Shown: positions 1 to 10,583, numbered from the stretch's first letter. The stretch: DNA of 64,000 nt from Filobasidium wieringae (GCA_001600055.1 BCIV01000004.1:1042430-1106429); one strand, 5' to 3'. Numbers and translations are program-made. Notes: a model not told the origin generated them from the sequence alone.

Positions 1-192
1 GCGAGGTCAGCGATTTCGACGAGGAAGGGTGGTCATTGATTGCTAATTTCGATGATGCGGCCTACACCGAGAATATCAACATCTGGGTGGAAATAAGCTT
101 CACAAGCGGTCTTTTCGGGTGCACATCATGTTTCATCTGCACACGTGTCATCTGGATTCTACCACACTACTACTGCTGATAGGCTCCCCTCA

Positions 193-455
193 TTACTTGT
201 TGGGGTTGTTGCCTTGAGGGAACTTGGGAATCAGCTTTGTGCCCAAGTCCTTGAAGTCCACCCGCGTCGGATGGAAGACTGGCTTCTTGTCTGTAGCGGT
301 AGAGCCCGCGGCTTCAGAATGAGATCAAAATTAGTTTCTCATTGCTAATAACCCATTTTCGTGTGCATTGACCTACCTGAGGATTTATCGGTTCTAGCCA
401 TGCTAAGAGCGGTGCTCCAAGTACTACCGCTACCGATGGAAGACTTGTCAGACAT
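193..455 (-). CDS. Small spliced hypothetical protein, 65 aa
   Basis: Two exons, 455-377 and 311-193, joined by a GT-AG intron, give an uninterrupted 65-residue protein. It starts MSDKSSIGSGSTW, is rich in Ser, Thr and Gly over its first half, and ends in a basic/aromatic tail with FHPTRVDFKDLG and LIPKFPQGNN. There is no signal peptide or membrane segment. The ATG at 455 lies about 108 bp downstream of a TATA box (561-570, reverse strand). I do not recognise the family. Support comes from consistent splice signals (donor gtaggt, acceptor tgaag), codon use like neighbouring genes and the well-placed TATA box. It could also be the 3' part of a longer transcript, but the TATA spacing argues against that. 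Confidence 0.5.
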
Positions 456-1093
456 AATCGACTTGTAGGTTGTTCTTGTGGGTCTGGTTGAGGCGAGGTA
501 GGTGTGATTGATATTGTTCCTCAATCCAATTCAACCGTCTTTTTCCCACATTCTGGCTCGGTTTATATAGCCCATCCAGAGCTGTACAGTGGCGTTAAGA
601 CGGCTTATTGTTATGGAAGGAGGTATGCAGTTGCGATAGGGGTAACACCTGTAAGCGAGTTGACTTGCACGTTTGAGCGATTCGTGCTAGAATGACGATT
701 TGGAGGAAAAAGGAAGGTAATTCGAATGTGCTAGAAATTTTCGTGGAGGAACGTGTGATGCTGAACCCTATCCGTGAACGTTATTGACTCTTATCGACAA
801 GCGGCCCTCCAAGTAAAGAGGAGTAAGGGGGACGGAATTGTCGCGCGTGAGTCGCAATGGCGACTCGACCGTCAAGGTGGAGAGCGATCTTTCGAATGCA
901 AAAATAACAGGAAAAGTAGGGAGGTAAGTCCGATCGATATTCAGATATCACAAATGGTAGAGTGGTGAGAAGCTCGACAACGTCTTTTACAAACAAAATC
1001 GCTGGGAATACGCGCCACATCCGTCATAGAGAAATCGATCATGAGATTGATTTGTTTCCCATTCTGAACTTCCTAGGAAGATACAAGCGGGTA
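456..1093. other. Intergenic, no gene seen
   Basis: Apart from the TATA box at 561-570 I see only short ORFs without splice support. It holds the promoter of the 65-aa gene and the 3' flank of the next reverse-strand gene. Confidence 0.5.
561..570 (-). promoter_or_regulatory. TATA box of the 65-aa gene
   Basis: Reverse-strand ctatataaac lies about 108 bp before the ATG at 455. The same layout recurs before most orphan genes in the window. Confidence 0.45.
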
Positions 1094-1816
1094 CTATGGT
1101 CGTAATAGACCTCGATCCGTTTGAATCTCTGCGTAGGCGATCTTGTCGGCCCACCATACGGTATTCTCCAGAACTTCCATATAATCACTGCCGCGCTCCA
1201 ACTGTGCCAACTCTAGATACTTCGACTTGGCTTCATCGGCTCGATCTCTCAAGTTAGTTTGAGCTAGCTTTCTAGCAGCATTTTCTGATGGCTTGGTTGT
1301 AGGGTAGGACGATATGAGGAACGCTAACAGATGGTATAGATCTTGAGCTTGCAATTCTCCACCCTTCCAGCTTTCGGGAGCGTCGATATGATCTGGTACC
1401 GAACGGTCCGGAGAGACAACTGAATTCAAGTAATCTTGAACGGGTACGGGAGCCGTCCCTAAAAGCTCGGCATGGGTTGACATCGACGGTCTGGCAGGTT
1501 GCGTGAATGACTGAGGGGTGTCTCTGTCATGGGTGGAAGTTGTTGAGGCCGAATCAGTAAGAGGATTAGTCCCTGCGTAATACTCGTCCCATTGTGCCTC
1601 TGTCTCGTTCGCTCCCTCCTCCGAAATTTGGGTTATGCTGCCAGATGAAGGAGGTCGAGTTTGAGTCGACCTATTTGCAGAAGGGCTGGACGAGAGGCTG
1701 CCTCCTGCAAAAACTGACAGCCTCTTTGGAACCTTCGTCCGGGTTACTGGTCGCTGATTTGTGGCAGAAACGCACTTTCCCGAGCCGGACTAGAAATCTC
1801 TCGATCTGGGACCCAT
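1094..1816 (-). CDS. Orphan-family protein or pseudogene with a possible in-frame TAG
   Basis: From ATG 1816 the frame reads eight codons, meets TAG at 1792-1790, then stays open for about 230 codons to 1094. The downstream part is Ser/Thr-rich, then helical and Trp-containing (DLYHLLAFLISSY ... TVWWADKIAYAEIQ), resembling the C-terminal half of the orphan protein ending at 26422 (LTYLALIIASL ... YDYNGWLQDW). A TATA box (1936-1944) lies about 120 bp upstream, as in other family members. Alternatively, the TAG is the end of an intron: a gtaaga donor and ttctag acceptor flank about 53 nt here, but then no ATG exists between TATA box and donor, so the start would have to lie upstream of that TATA. 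The next in-frame ATG is at 1483 (129 aa). Confidence 0.5.
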
Positions 1817-1935
1817 GACGTAGTGCTATGCGAGCTTCTTACAAGGGGTATTCGATTAGGACAGCCTTTTCGATGAATAAGGGATGAGTGGTGTGCAAAG
1901 GGAACACAAGCGAGAACGATCACGTTTTCGCTTGC

Positions 1936-1944
1936 TATATATAC
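1936..1944 (-). promoter_or_regulatory. TATA box
   Basis: Reverse strand tatatatag, about 120 bp before ATG 1816. It supports a transcription start between the two. Confidence 0.4.
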
Positions 1945-2635
1945 ATTCTTTACTGACTCCGCGCCACATGAGTGATATGGTGAGAAGTGAAAAATGACGA
2001 CAGGCTTACAAAGGAAGATGCCCTCGATAAGCCGTCGCGCAAAGAACAACTGGAGCACCACAGACGCAAACCAAACGCTCTAGCTACCTCTTGTTGCGCA
2101 GGTACTGTTTATGGTAAGCACGTGTATTCTGGTTTTGTCGATTCAGCTCTCACGATCCTTGAATCCACTCGGTGAGAAAAGGATGAAACCTTCGGTGCAA
2201 CCCACATCTACTGAGAATCTGACCAAGGTTTGTCATCTCTCGTGGAAACTGCTCAACTTCACCCTGACGCAGACCGCTAACTCAGGCAAAAGGTGGCCAG
2301 TCTCCCTATCACGATGCTAATGATCGTCGCAAAAGCCGCGGGCCAGACGCATTGAAAGCGCCTTGACTATCACTCAGCTCACATCCTCATGAAACAATTC
2401 TCAGTCAAGACCGTTCTGACACGGTCGGATCCTGTCCGTGCTGATTTCCACAGTTCACGAACGTAGAAACAGTAACTGTAGAGCGCGATATAAGCAATTA
2501 AGCATATAGCTTAGCATTTCTCTTGTGGCCTGGCGGACATCAGATTGGGATAGTAATGAAACCGAGTTCTTATAACCGCCGGGCGGTACAATACTCTAAC
2601 ATTTGATTTTATTTTTCGCATAACATATCACAGTA

Positions 2636-3214
2636 CTATTCGCATTCCGGCATGTTCCAAGTTAGATATGGTTGCTTGCCCTGCTCCAACAGATATTCGT
2701 GGATGGTCTTTTCGTGTTGGTGGACCAGTGTGATGCATTGGAGACTCGTAAACGTAAAGACAGGGTCGGAAGCTTCTCCGTGTTCTTTAGAATATGTTAA
2801 AACTTCACGTATCTTTGTAGATGTATTTGAGAGACAGTTTATAGCGTCCTTCGATCTAGTTGGGACGGCACTCCCTCCATCTGCTTCGAGCTTGTCCATC
2901 CATTCCTTTTGTTGGGCAGTGGAGGAACGAAATAAGGATATGCATTGTTCAGCTTCTTTCTTCATCCCTTCGTGATATTCCTGCATCCCACTTGGTGCCG
3001 AAGCATATCCTTCAAACAGATCAACGCGTCTCCTCTGAACTTCATCGAGTTTCAAATCCTCTTTCGAGACGTCTTCACCATCGGCTGGCATGGTCGACTC
3101 GAGAGACACGCTCGAAGCATTATCGCTGGCGAATTCTCTAAGACTCGGATGTTCGTCGTCTGTCGTCCCCGTGTATTGAGTACGGTCCTCTTGAGAAAGG
3201 GAAGTGGATGACAT
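2636..3214 (-). CDS. Orphan-family-type protein, 192 aa
   Basis: This intronless ORF is read from ATG 3214 rather than the upstream in-frame ATG at 3268. The choice follows a TATA-like element (ttataatag, 3281-3290) about 70 bp before 3214 and the MSSTSLSQ start typical of the other orphan genes. The first third is Ser/Thr/Asp/Glu-rich and probably disordered. The rest is charged and helical, with a late segment EYLLEQGKQPYLTW. I recognise no known domain. Its assignment to the orphan family rests on size, composition, promoter layout and position, not on a clear alignment. Neighbours on both sides are also orphan genes. Confidence 0.5.
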   Translation of the reverse strand: MSSTSLSQEDRTQYTGTTDDEHPSLREFASDNASSVSLESTMPADGEDVSKEDLKLDEVQRRRVDLFEGYASAPSGMQEYHEGMKKEAEQCISLFRSSTAQQKEWMDKLEADGGSAVPTRSKDAINCLSNTSTKIREVLTYSKEHGEASDPVFTFTSLQCITLVHQHEKTIHEYLLEQGKQPYLTWNMPECE

Positions 3215-3280
3215 GGTGAAGCGGCGTGAAGTCACGTAACATATACTTGGTTGCAGCCTTTCCAGCATGACAGGGGTAGC

Positions 3281-3290
3281 CCTTATAATA
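3281..3290 (-). promoter_or_regulatory. TATA-like element
   Basis: Reverse strand tattataagg, about 70 bp before ATG 3214. Confidence 0.35.
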
Positions 3291-3299
3291 GTAGCGACA

Positions 3300-4191
3300 A
3301 CAGTGGAGTGAGAGACCCATGATTCTTAGCCACTGCACTCCAATCGTCAACCAAGCTTCTGCGAACAAAGGAGCCGACGATCGTTATGACATTATTTTCA
3401 GGGGTGACTTGTGACGATCATCGCGTTTTATTACTTGTAACGATGCACGTGATTGATGAGGATCAGAACGAATAGGAGCTTGTCAAAGGGCTTGAACTCC
3501 CTTGTTCCCTCTCGTATGTCTTTGCCAGTTCTGAGAATCGATGCCATACGATATCGTTCGGCTTCTTGCTAGAAAAAGGAAGCGATTACGTAGTATAAGG
3601 TATAGACGATGTGCAGCGTGGCGCACGTGTGCCAAGTGTCTACCAGCAAGCGGTCAGCGCACTGCATCACCGGCAGATCTTGTCAACCCGATTTTGTGAA
3701 GTCTTCGTCCGGACTTCTATCACTGTATGGGCAGAGAATGGGCAAAGAGATTCGACCGTAGACAATAAATCTCGTCAAACGGGGATCTTTCTGGCGTGTG
3801 GCATGGGCATGTAAGGGTCAAAGGTCTTGTCCCCGCCTTCATTACCTTTTTCACCTATGAGCAAGACTGATTCGTAACCCCATGAGCTAGTCGATAAAAC
3901 CCCTGAATGATGGACAAACACGATCTCAAAACTGGATGAACCCCGACGTCTGTTACTGGTGTGACCGCTGATTATGAAGGCTAAGCATTAGGCGCTACGC
4001 CAACAGACCCGAATTTCCAGACATATGCAGGGATCTCGCTGGCATGATACATCAGATCTCATCTCGAACATCAACAGGAACCTTTCTTCAGGCAGTCCTT
4101 TTCTTCCTAATCTTACAACGCTACTGGCCGCTAACAGAGAGCAGACCGCCGCAGAGCAAGTAACGATCGGAAAGATGCCGACGCCGCTCGC
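3300..4191. other. Gene-free stretch
   Basis: No ORF with coding-like composition or coherent splice signals was found. The stretch contains the upstream region of the 3214 gene and 3' flank of the next one. Confidence 0.45.
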
Positions 4192-4482
4192 CTAGCCAGT
4201 CGTGCCGGTACTCCGAGACCCTCCTGTATGAGCACTGGAACGAGCCGAGCCGGATCGTTTAGAACTACCGGGAGGTTTGCTGCTTTTGCTGCTCGACCAT
4301 GACGTGATCACTTCGTGGAAAGTCTGCCTGAAGCCACTTGACCGGTTTGTTGCAGTGTCACCCTCTGGACGTCGTGTAGATCTGCGATGATAACCATCTT
4401 TGAATTTGTCACCATCAGGGCCTGGAATCATCTTAGAGCGTTTATTCTGTTTATCCTCTTTTTTTGGTGTTGAAGAGGGCAT
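4192..4482 (-). CDS. Small basic Ser-rich protein, 96 aa
   Basis: The ORF from ATG 4482 encodes a Lys/Arg/Ser/Gly-rich protein beginning MPSSTPKKEDKQNKRSK and ending in a Ser-Gly-Thr tail. One short amphipathic stretch, FRQTFHEVITSW, interrupts the low complexity. A TATA box (4605-4612) sits about 125 bp upstream. The ORF stays open further 5', but no ATG occurs there in frame (it begins with GTG), so 4482 is preferred. No known domain was recognised. The promoter arrangement is that of the orphan genes, but the protein is too short and low in complexity for homology to be judged. Confidence 0.4.
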   Translation of the reverse strand: MPSSTPKKEDKQNKRSKMIPGPDGDKFKDGYHRRSTRRPEGDTATNRSSGFRQTFHEVITSWSSSKSSKPPGSSKRSGSARSSAHTGGSRSTGTTG

Positions 4483-4604
4483 TGATGAATATCGTTGATC
4501 TAGAAGGCGCGAGTGTATAATCGAGGTCAGAGGGGTGAATGGTGGAAGTATGGATCTTACAGCGTGCACGTTTCGATCGACATTTGAAGCGAGGTTAGTG
4601 TACC

Positions 4605-4612
4605 CTTTATAG
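4605..4612 (-). promoter_or_regulatory. TATA box
   Basis: Reverse-strand ctataaag, about 125 bp before ATG 4482. Confidence 0.35.
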
Positions 4613-5255
4613 TTTTCCTGACGTCAGAATCGTCATATGTCTAGAATAGACGCCATAAGGGAAGGTGACGTCTTCGATTTCAACAAAGGAGTCACGCGGT
4701 CGTCACCTGATCAGCATACCAACGCACTAACTCCTGCTGTGAGGGGACGAGGCGATTCTTAGGATCGCCCAAATCACGCCGAGAACAAAGCAAGGAAGCG
4801 ACGATATATGCATTCTGCTCAATGCAAGGATTTTGAAGGTGTGAGTGCACATAAAGAATCCAATCGACTTTCGAAAGCCCTTTCGCTTATCGTTGTCGTA
4901 CAAGCCATGCATCCTGAAACAAATCAGCCAGACCGTTTCTTAGTCAAGCACGTGTGAGTTTGATCGCCACACTGTGCGAGTGCTTGGTAGGCCTTTCAGG
5001 AGAAAGTGAAATAGCATCGCATTGAAGCGTTTATACATTGCGGTATCATACCTCTCGAGGAGCCGGTAGATCCGGTGCCGGATCTACTGGGCCATCCGTT
5101 CCGAGCTTTATCACTACGATCGTGTCTATACCCCTATACCCCCCTCAGGGACCTCACCTTCCGCAGGCGCAATTCCATCTTGTTCGTTTTCCTCGCTTCG
5201 ACTTTTTCCTTTTTTGATTTCGAGTTCAGCCTGCAGCTCAGGTTGAGGTTCAGAA

Positions 5256-5867
5256 TCAACGGGGTGCAGCAGAAGGTTCCTGCTCTAGTCCAGCGGGTGC
5301 AGGGGAATGTTCCTCCTCTGCTTCGACGGGGGAAGCATGAGTCTCCTGCTCTAGCCCTGCTGCTGGCTCCGGCAATGTGACTTCAGATGGCACAACCTCG
5401 CTAGAAGAGACTAGTCGCGTCGCACCCTCGTCTCGACCAGCGCGAGACTCCCGCGTGTGCCGCTTTGCAGACCGACGTCGATCATTCCGTGAACGTTTCG
5501 ATGATTTTTCAGGTCGGGCTGGAGGTGCGCTTGTTCGAGAAGTGTGGCTGGAAGAGCTCGAACCAAAGCAGCACGAAAAGAATGAGAAGCAAGAAGACGG
5601 TGCCGACTCAACAGTATGGTTTCTTCGGTACCGTACCTCATACCGGCGACGACTCGTCGACCTCCTACATGAAGGAAGATCTCCGGATTTAGAACTTCTG
5701 TAAGACCGGCTATGTTCTGTCTTCGTGTCGGACAAACTATTGCTCTCTCTACTGTTGGTGCTGGGATGTTCTATGCTCGCTTTCGAGCTGTGGCTTTGGG
5801 CTAGCATCGAGAAAAGAATCTCTCCTTTTAGTTGAGAACGATAGGTTAAGTTACCCATCTTCGTCAT
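5256..5867 (-). CDS. Arg/Ser-rich protein with acidic Pro/Glu tail (possible frameshift)
   Basis: The ORF from ATG 5867 gives 203 residues: a Ser-rich N-terminus, an Arg/Ser-rich middle, a Cys-containing patch (CFSFFSCCFGSSSSS) near residue 95, then a Pro/Glu/Ala tail holding two copies of a GLEQE motif. The frame stops at 5256 after SAAPR. If the reading frame is shifted by one base inside the accccg run near 5260, the tail continues in the same composition (DSEPQPELQAELEI ...) for about 44 residues. This suggests a recent indel or an undetected intron. I recognise no family, and with so much low complexity it may be noncoding. Confidence 0.35.
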   Translation of the reverse strand: MTKMGNLTYRSQLKGEILFSMLAQSHSSKASIEHPSTNSRESNSLSDTKTEHSRSYRSSKSGDLPSCRRSTSRRRYEVRYRRNHTVESAPSSCFSFFSCCFGSSSSSHTSRTSAPPARPEKSSKRSRNDRRRSAKRHTRESRAGRDEGATRLVSSSEVVPSEVTLPEPAAGLEQETHASPVEAEEEHSPAPAGLEQEPSAAPR

Positions 5868-6143
5868 GAGCAGGACAGTAAATGTATACTTATCCTACCT
5901 GATTGAGAGAAACAAACTGGAGTTCTTAGATAAGTGCAAAGAACGAGTAAAGCTAAACTCAGACAAAGGAGGATTCATTGGTCGGCGGAGATGATGAGAC
6001 TATGGCTGTTGAGGATCCAGAATTCTGTGCTCATGTTTGGGCTTGTAATGGCGGGAAGCGATGATCGTGAATTTCCCAAACTTGTTTCGATATTCGGCAT
6101 GTAATTGGTATATCATATGCTTGTCATGGTCGAACCGATCAGA

Positions 6144-7039
6144 TCATTCTTCTGATTTCTTCTTCTTGTCCTCAGCCTAGCAAACGATCACAACGTCAGA
6201 ATAAGCACCAAGACAGACGATCTATAATGCCAAAGAGGAAAATTGCTGCTTACCTTGACGATCTGTTCGGCCGGAACGCCCTTTAGTGGTCCTGCTTCTT
6301 CTATGATCAAATCGCGCTATCACCCGAAAAGAAACCCCAAATCAGATCAAAGAGCCCAACCCGAAAGGCAGGAAGAGGAAGGGAAGGAAAATGGATACTG
6401 ACAACCTCTTCCCAAACATCTCCCTGAATGACAATCTCATCCAACCCCTGAGGGTTCTTACTAACGCTCGAACCCGTGGCGAAACGATTGGCAAAGAACT
6501 TGGCCGCCTTTTTCAGGTCGATCGAGAAGGCTTCGAGTCCGTGGATGGAGGTGAGGGTTTTACGTTTCGTTCGTTGTTCCCTTTTGATCGTCACCTTTGC
6601 TGCCTAAGGGAGCGAACGCCAGAAAAGGGAAAGAGGGAGCGTTAGCATATAGAACATAGGAGAACAGAGAGGAGAAGAGGATGGATGACGTACGGCTTTC
6701 TTTTTCTTTTCCGTTTCTGCCTTTTTCTCTGCCTTTCGTTCCGCCTTGTCCGCTTCGGCTTCGAGCTTCTCCTGAGCGTCTAACGACAGAGTTCCGATCT
6801 TCTCTTTGATGGCGTCTACACGATCGAGGAGGAATCAGTCGGAAGTCTTGAATTAAATTGTGCAAGCCGTGCTTACCTTCGCCATAAAGCTTAGAGAACA
6901 ATTGAGGGTCTTGTTCCTCCAACCAGGATTTACATTTTGAGATACTGCTACCGAACTCGCAATACTCTACGGGGAGGGAACAGACATTACAGTAGGTTAC
7001 TGTGACGGGCTTTGTGGATGGTCCTGCGGCTGCTGACAT
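6144..7039 (-). CDS. TMA22: Translation machinery-associated protein TMA22 (DENR homologue)
   Basis: Five exons (7039-6877, 6815-6694, 6603-6403, 6316-6254, 6176-6144) give 193 aa, normal for the family. The N-terminus has the DENR Cys motif (VTYCNVCSLPVEYCEFG) near residues 13-29, and the C-terminal half is the SUI1 domain (VTIKREQRTKRKTLTSIHGL ... GLDEIVIQGDV). DENR/Tma22 pairs with MCT-1/Tma20, binds the 40S ribosomal subunit and works in recycling and re-initiation; this is family knowledge. Exon 2 encodes a Lys/Glu-rich linker. The end of exon 3 is slightly ambiguous, because GT occurs twice (6405 and 6402); the one followed by cagt was chosen. The gene is divergent from GOT1, with a shared upstream region at 7040-7391. 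Confidence 0.93.
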
Positions 7040-7391
7040 GTTTGATGTGCTGGTGAGGCAAATTGAGAGGGAGATCCGAGATTACGGAGAATGATCGGGA
7101 AGAAGTGAGTTGAGTGTATTGGAAGGTGGACTTGATTGTGATAAGGTTATTACTCATACACGTGGAACCGTTGTTACACGTGTATTTATCTGTCCATATC
7201 AACGCATAGACTGCTCATTTCATAACGCATATTATGACGTTCGTGGAATCGTTCATGTTGCCTGACCGTCTCATCTCGTGTTCAAAAGTCGCTAAGCCAT
7301 CCACCACGGCGACTCCAGGCTACAGGGAACAGCCATAATACCAGCTCATAATCGGAACAGGAAGAATAGCTGAAAGAGACCAACTCGAAAA
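7040..7391. promoter_or_regulatory. Divergent promoter region, TMA22/GOT1
   Basis: A 352-bp intergenic stretch lies between the two divergent starts. I see no convincing TATA box, as expected for housekeeping genes, and no other ORF. Confidence 0.4.
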
Positions 7392-8342
7392 ATGTGGCTG
7401 ACAGATGCTCAGAGTAAGCTGAAAGACCAGATTACGTCGTGCAGAGATCGTCTGCTAATACAGCTTTACTCTGGCTTTGCATCGCTCTCTCATTTCTTTT
7501 TCAATCGGTGTTGTCACTCTACTTGATATAGAAATCGGGATCGCCCTTATTGCATTTGGGATGTTCTTCATGTTCCTAGGTAAGCGGCAAGACAGACATG
7601 AGAGCCTAGCCAGCTTGCTCATCTATCACATCCACTCTCGTCATCTAGGGGTCATGCTCTTCTTCGATGGAGCGCTCTTAGCACTAGGAAACGTAAGCTT
7701 CCCTCTCCGGTTTCCCCTCGCAACAGGGCATTCTTGCAACTCGTCACTTAACTTTCGTCATCTCCAGATCTTGTTCCTTGCGGGTCTACCATTGATCATA
7801 GGCCCAACAAAGACTTTCTACTTCTTCAGTCGGAAAGAGAAATTAAGGGGGACGATTTGTTTCTTCGGAGGAGTGTGAGTCTTCTCTGCCCGGCGAACAA
7901 CGAGAAATTACGATTGAAAAGATCTTTGGGTATAGGATATTGGTCTTCTTCAAATACCCTATTATTGGAGTGGCAGTAGAAGCTGTAGGATTCATGGGTC
8001 TTTTCGGGTAAGCATTCCGTTCCATCCTTTTCTTGTTTCCTCTCCTCTCTTTCATCTCGGAATCACAACTGACGGTACTTCTGTTCTGACGGGATGACGA
8101 ATCCATCCAATTCGATTCAATCTCATTCTGCAGTGATTTCTTCCCCGTCATCCTGAACTTTATGCGTCAATTACCTTTCATCGGGACTTTCCTATCGTTG
8201 CCTTACATCCGAGGGGTAAGTCGCTTCCATACCGCTTCGACGCTCTTACTGAAAAATCACGATTTCAATCGATACTGATTATCCTTGAATGCGATGTCAG
8301 GTGGTTGACCGGGTAGCGGGGGTGAGACAGAGTGCGGTTTGA
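7392..8342 (+). CDS. GOT1: Golgi transport protein GOT1
   Basis: Seven exons (7392-7413, 7532-7579, 7649-7692, 7768-7874, 7936-8007, 8134-8215, 8301-8342) encode 138 aa, the usual length of Got1. The start MWLTDAQKIGI is typical of the family. Four hydrophobic segments follow in order: around IALIAFGMFFMFLG, LLALGNILFLAGL, ICFFGGVILVFFKYPIIG and EAVGFMGLFGDFFPVIL. Got1/SFT2-type proteins are tetraspanning Golgi membrane proteins needed for vesicle traffic at the cis-Golgi (family knowledge). Phases of all introns agree. The short first exon (22 nt) carries only MWLTDAQ. Confidence 0.95.
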
Positions 8343-8524
8343 GTCGCATAAGAGCTTGGGTTTGGGTAGGATAGGATGTGGGATGAACATGCATTTATTG
8401 ATAGCTGGTGTGGGTCGTTAGAGATATACTGTGAAAGAGAATATTCTGGGAGTGGTTCGAGATGGCACCATTTCGGTTGGCACAATCATTCTTATTTGTT
8501 GTGTCGAAAGCGAAATCTAAGAAC

Positions 8525-8611
8525 TTCTGCGTAGCACAGTGGTAGTTGCACCGAGCTGTTATTAGATAACTTGCAACTCGGGGGTCCGAGGTTCGAAACC
8601 TCGCGTGGAAG
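8525..8611 (+). tRNA. tRNA-Asn (anticodon GTT) with 14-nt intron
   Basis: A full cloverleaf folds. The acceptor stem pairs ttctgcg with cgtggaa (with wobble pairs), the D-arm has A-box tagcacagtgg, the anticodon stem is ccgag/ctcgg, and the T-arm cgagg-ttcgaaa-cctcg has a perfect B box (ggttcgaaacc). The anticodon loop is C-T-GTT-A-A once the 14 bases at 8562-8575 are removed. That is the canonical intron position, one base 3' of the anticodon. The discriminator is G8611. It lies 182 bp downstream of GOT1. Confidence 0.87.
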
Positions 8612-9268
8612 AACGTATATAGCGTTATGTTCTTTTTGATTTCTGAAAGCGTTGATATTGGAGCGCATGCTGCAAGTTAGGCTTTTGAAGGTGATCTGAG
8701 GGTGCGGTTTCTCTCTTAAACGTGAGATAATTACAATCGGATAACCACGATCGTGAGGCTGCTGTGGTGTACCACCGAAATACCGTCAAACACCGAGACC
8801 TTTGTTCAGTCCCTGAATCTCGACCTGCTGGAGCGCTCACTCGCGCTGGTCACAAGGCCTTACGCAACTCCTTCGATTTTTCGTATTCAGAACAAAGTCT
8901 GCGGTAACAACAAGCTCACTTGACGCTGTACATCATGGGGGTCCCTGAGTTGATGGTGTGTCATATCAATACATATCGGAGGATGGACTGGGACCCCCTC
9001 TGCTCAAATTTTAACAGGAAACCTCGATGCCGTTGATACATCAACCCTTTTTCTGATTCTCTTTGCAAAACGTTCGCACATCGAGCTCCGGTCGAGTTGC
9101 AGCTCAAAAGCTGTCCGAGTAATCGGTAGACCACTTTGCATTATCTGAAACGATAAACGGTCAGTTCGTTGCAGACAGAGCAAGGGGAACATGGGTATGA
9201 CTTGAATCTAACGACGGGTCGGAAATGACTTCAATCAGGCTGTCAAGGTTTGCTTTTCAGTTCATCCG
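8612..9268. other. Intergenic, no gene seen
   Basis: No supported ORF. The few open frames are short and lack ATG starts with coding-like composition. Confidence 0.45.
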
Positions 9269-9893
9269 TCAATTTGTTGTTGTGAACTCAGTCTCGAGAG
9301 CAGTGATCAGAAGAGCAGACGACCCACCGAGCCAAGTTTCTACCTTCGTCTGGATTGACATCACTGCTATGCATGAATTGGAAAGCCGAGTGGTCAATGT
9401 CCAGTGAACGGCGCCCATGTGCCTTATCGGATTCGTTGAAAGGGTAAGATACCTGAGCTTCATATTCGAGCGTAGTTGTCGGTAATATTTTGGTTTATTG
9501 TAAGCTGATTTAGTTGGTAAGCAACTATCCTTAAAGCAAGAGGTTAAAACAGGATATGATCGCCACCATACTCTGGACGATTCCACAGGATTATTGGTAT
9601 TTCCCTTCAGATCGGCAAACCTCCCACGCGCATCATCGAACGTGAAGATGAACGCTGAGTTGGTTGATGAACGGCTAAACGACTGTCCAGTCTCTTGGAG
9701 AATAAACGTGGCGGGATCTATCCATGCGGATCGTTCCAGAGTGGTGGGGTACTCTGCTATCTTGGGACAATATCGATCTAGGATTGCGATCGGTTTTCGT
9801 TTCCTGGGTTCGGTCGGGGATAATCAGAACGGGATAAGCAGAACGGTATGATCCATGCTGCAAGTACGATCAGATTGAAGTGATCAGCAAACA
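9269..9893 (-). CDS. Putative spliced secreted protein (model uncertain at 3' end)
   Basis: A TATA box (9919-9927, reverse strand) precedes ATG 9893 by about 30 bp. The first 22 codons look like a signal peptide (MFADHFNLIVLAAWIIPFCL). An intron from 9829 (donor gttctg) to acceptor ccaagatag near 9757 joins this to a long open frame starting PEYPTTLERSAWIDPATF, with an SAFIFTFDDARG segment. The frame stays open to the stop at 9269, but probable introns after about 9560 and near 9450 make the C-terminus uncertain. I do not recognise the family. The gene could instead be an untranslated or decayed locus. Support is the signal peptide, TATA box and composition, all moderate. Confidence 0.35.
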
Positions 9894-9918
9894 TCGCGGG
9901 TGTTTTGTTGAGCCGCGT

Positions 9919-9927
9919 ATTTATAGA
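9919..9927 (-). promoter_or_regulatory. TATA box
   Basis: Reverse-strand ctataaata, upstream of the putative secreted protein. Confidence 0.35.
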
Positions 9928-10583
9928 ATCGCCCGCAGTGCTTCAACTGATAGCAAGCAGCTCTCTTCTTAAATACGCAAACAAACTCGAAAAGGAACAG
10001 ACACCCACGTAACGATGAATCAGGCTTTAAAGGCCCGCTCTAGAACGAAACAAGGGGTCTCAGGTAGAACCAGAGCCGGGCGCGCGATTTTTCCCGCTTG
10101 GCGAATGTTTCGATGTTGCAGATTTGGAGAAAATTTATGCGATCTCTCAAATCGTCATGTCGAGCATTCAGAACTGCTACCATATATACAAGGTTCAAGC
10201 CACAAAGGTGAGTGTCACTACCCGACATTTAACCAGGTGTCCAGCTCCGATGCCTTGCAGGACTTGTAAATGACGGACCGAATTACGCAATCTCAATTCA
10301 ATTACATTGCCGCTCGTTTCAGTAAGTGACCTTGACACATCTCATCTGTAAGTGCGTCGTCTCTGGCAGGTAGGTGCCGGGCTTTAGGCAAAGCTCGAGA
10401 CGAGGCCAAAAAGGGGACGTCAGCTCTCATGCTGTCAGACTATGTAAGCCGTGTTTCGTCATATGGCGCGAACTCGTGATTACTGCTGCAACTTTCAAGG
10501 ATCCCGAATCGATGTACGCTGGTCTCCCATCCATCATGACTGAACAAGAACCGAAATCGTAGAGCGAAATCATCTCATCTAGC
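9928..10583. other. Intergenic, no gene seen
   Basis: Contains an ATG-initiated 84-codon ORF at 10015-10269 with unconvincing composition. Otherwise nothing. Confidence 0.4.

Noticed and set aside
1744..2061. 105-codon reverse ORF as a separate gene
   Set aside because: It overlaps the TATA box and leader of the 1094-1816 gene. Kept only as a possible 5' exon alternative there.
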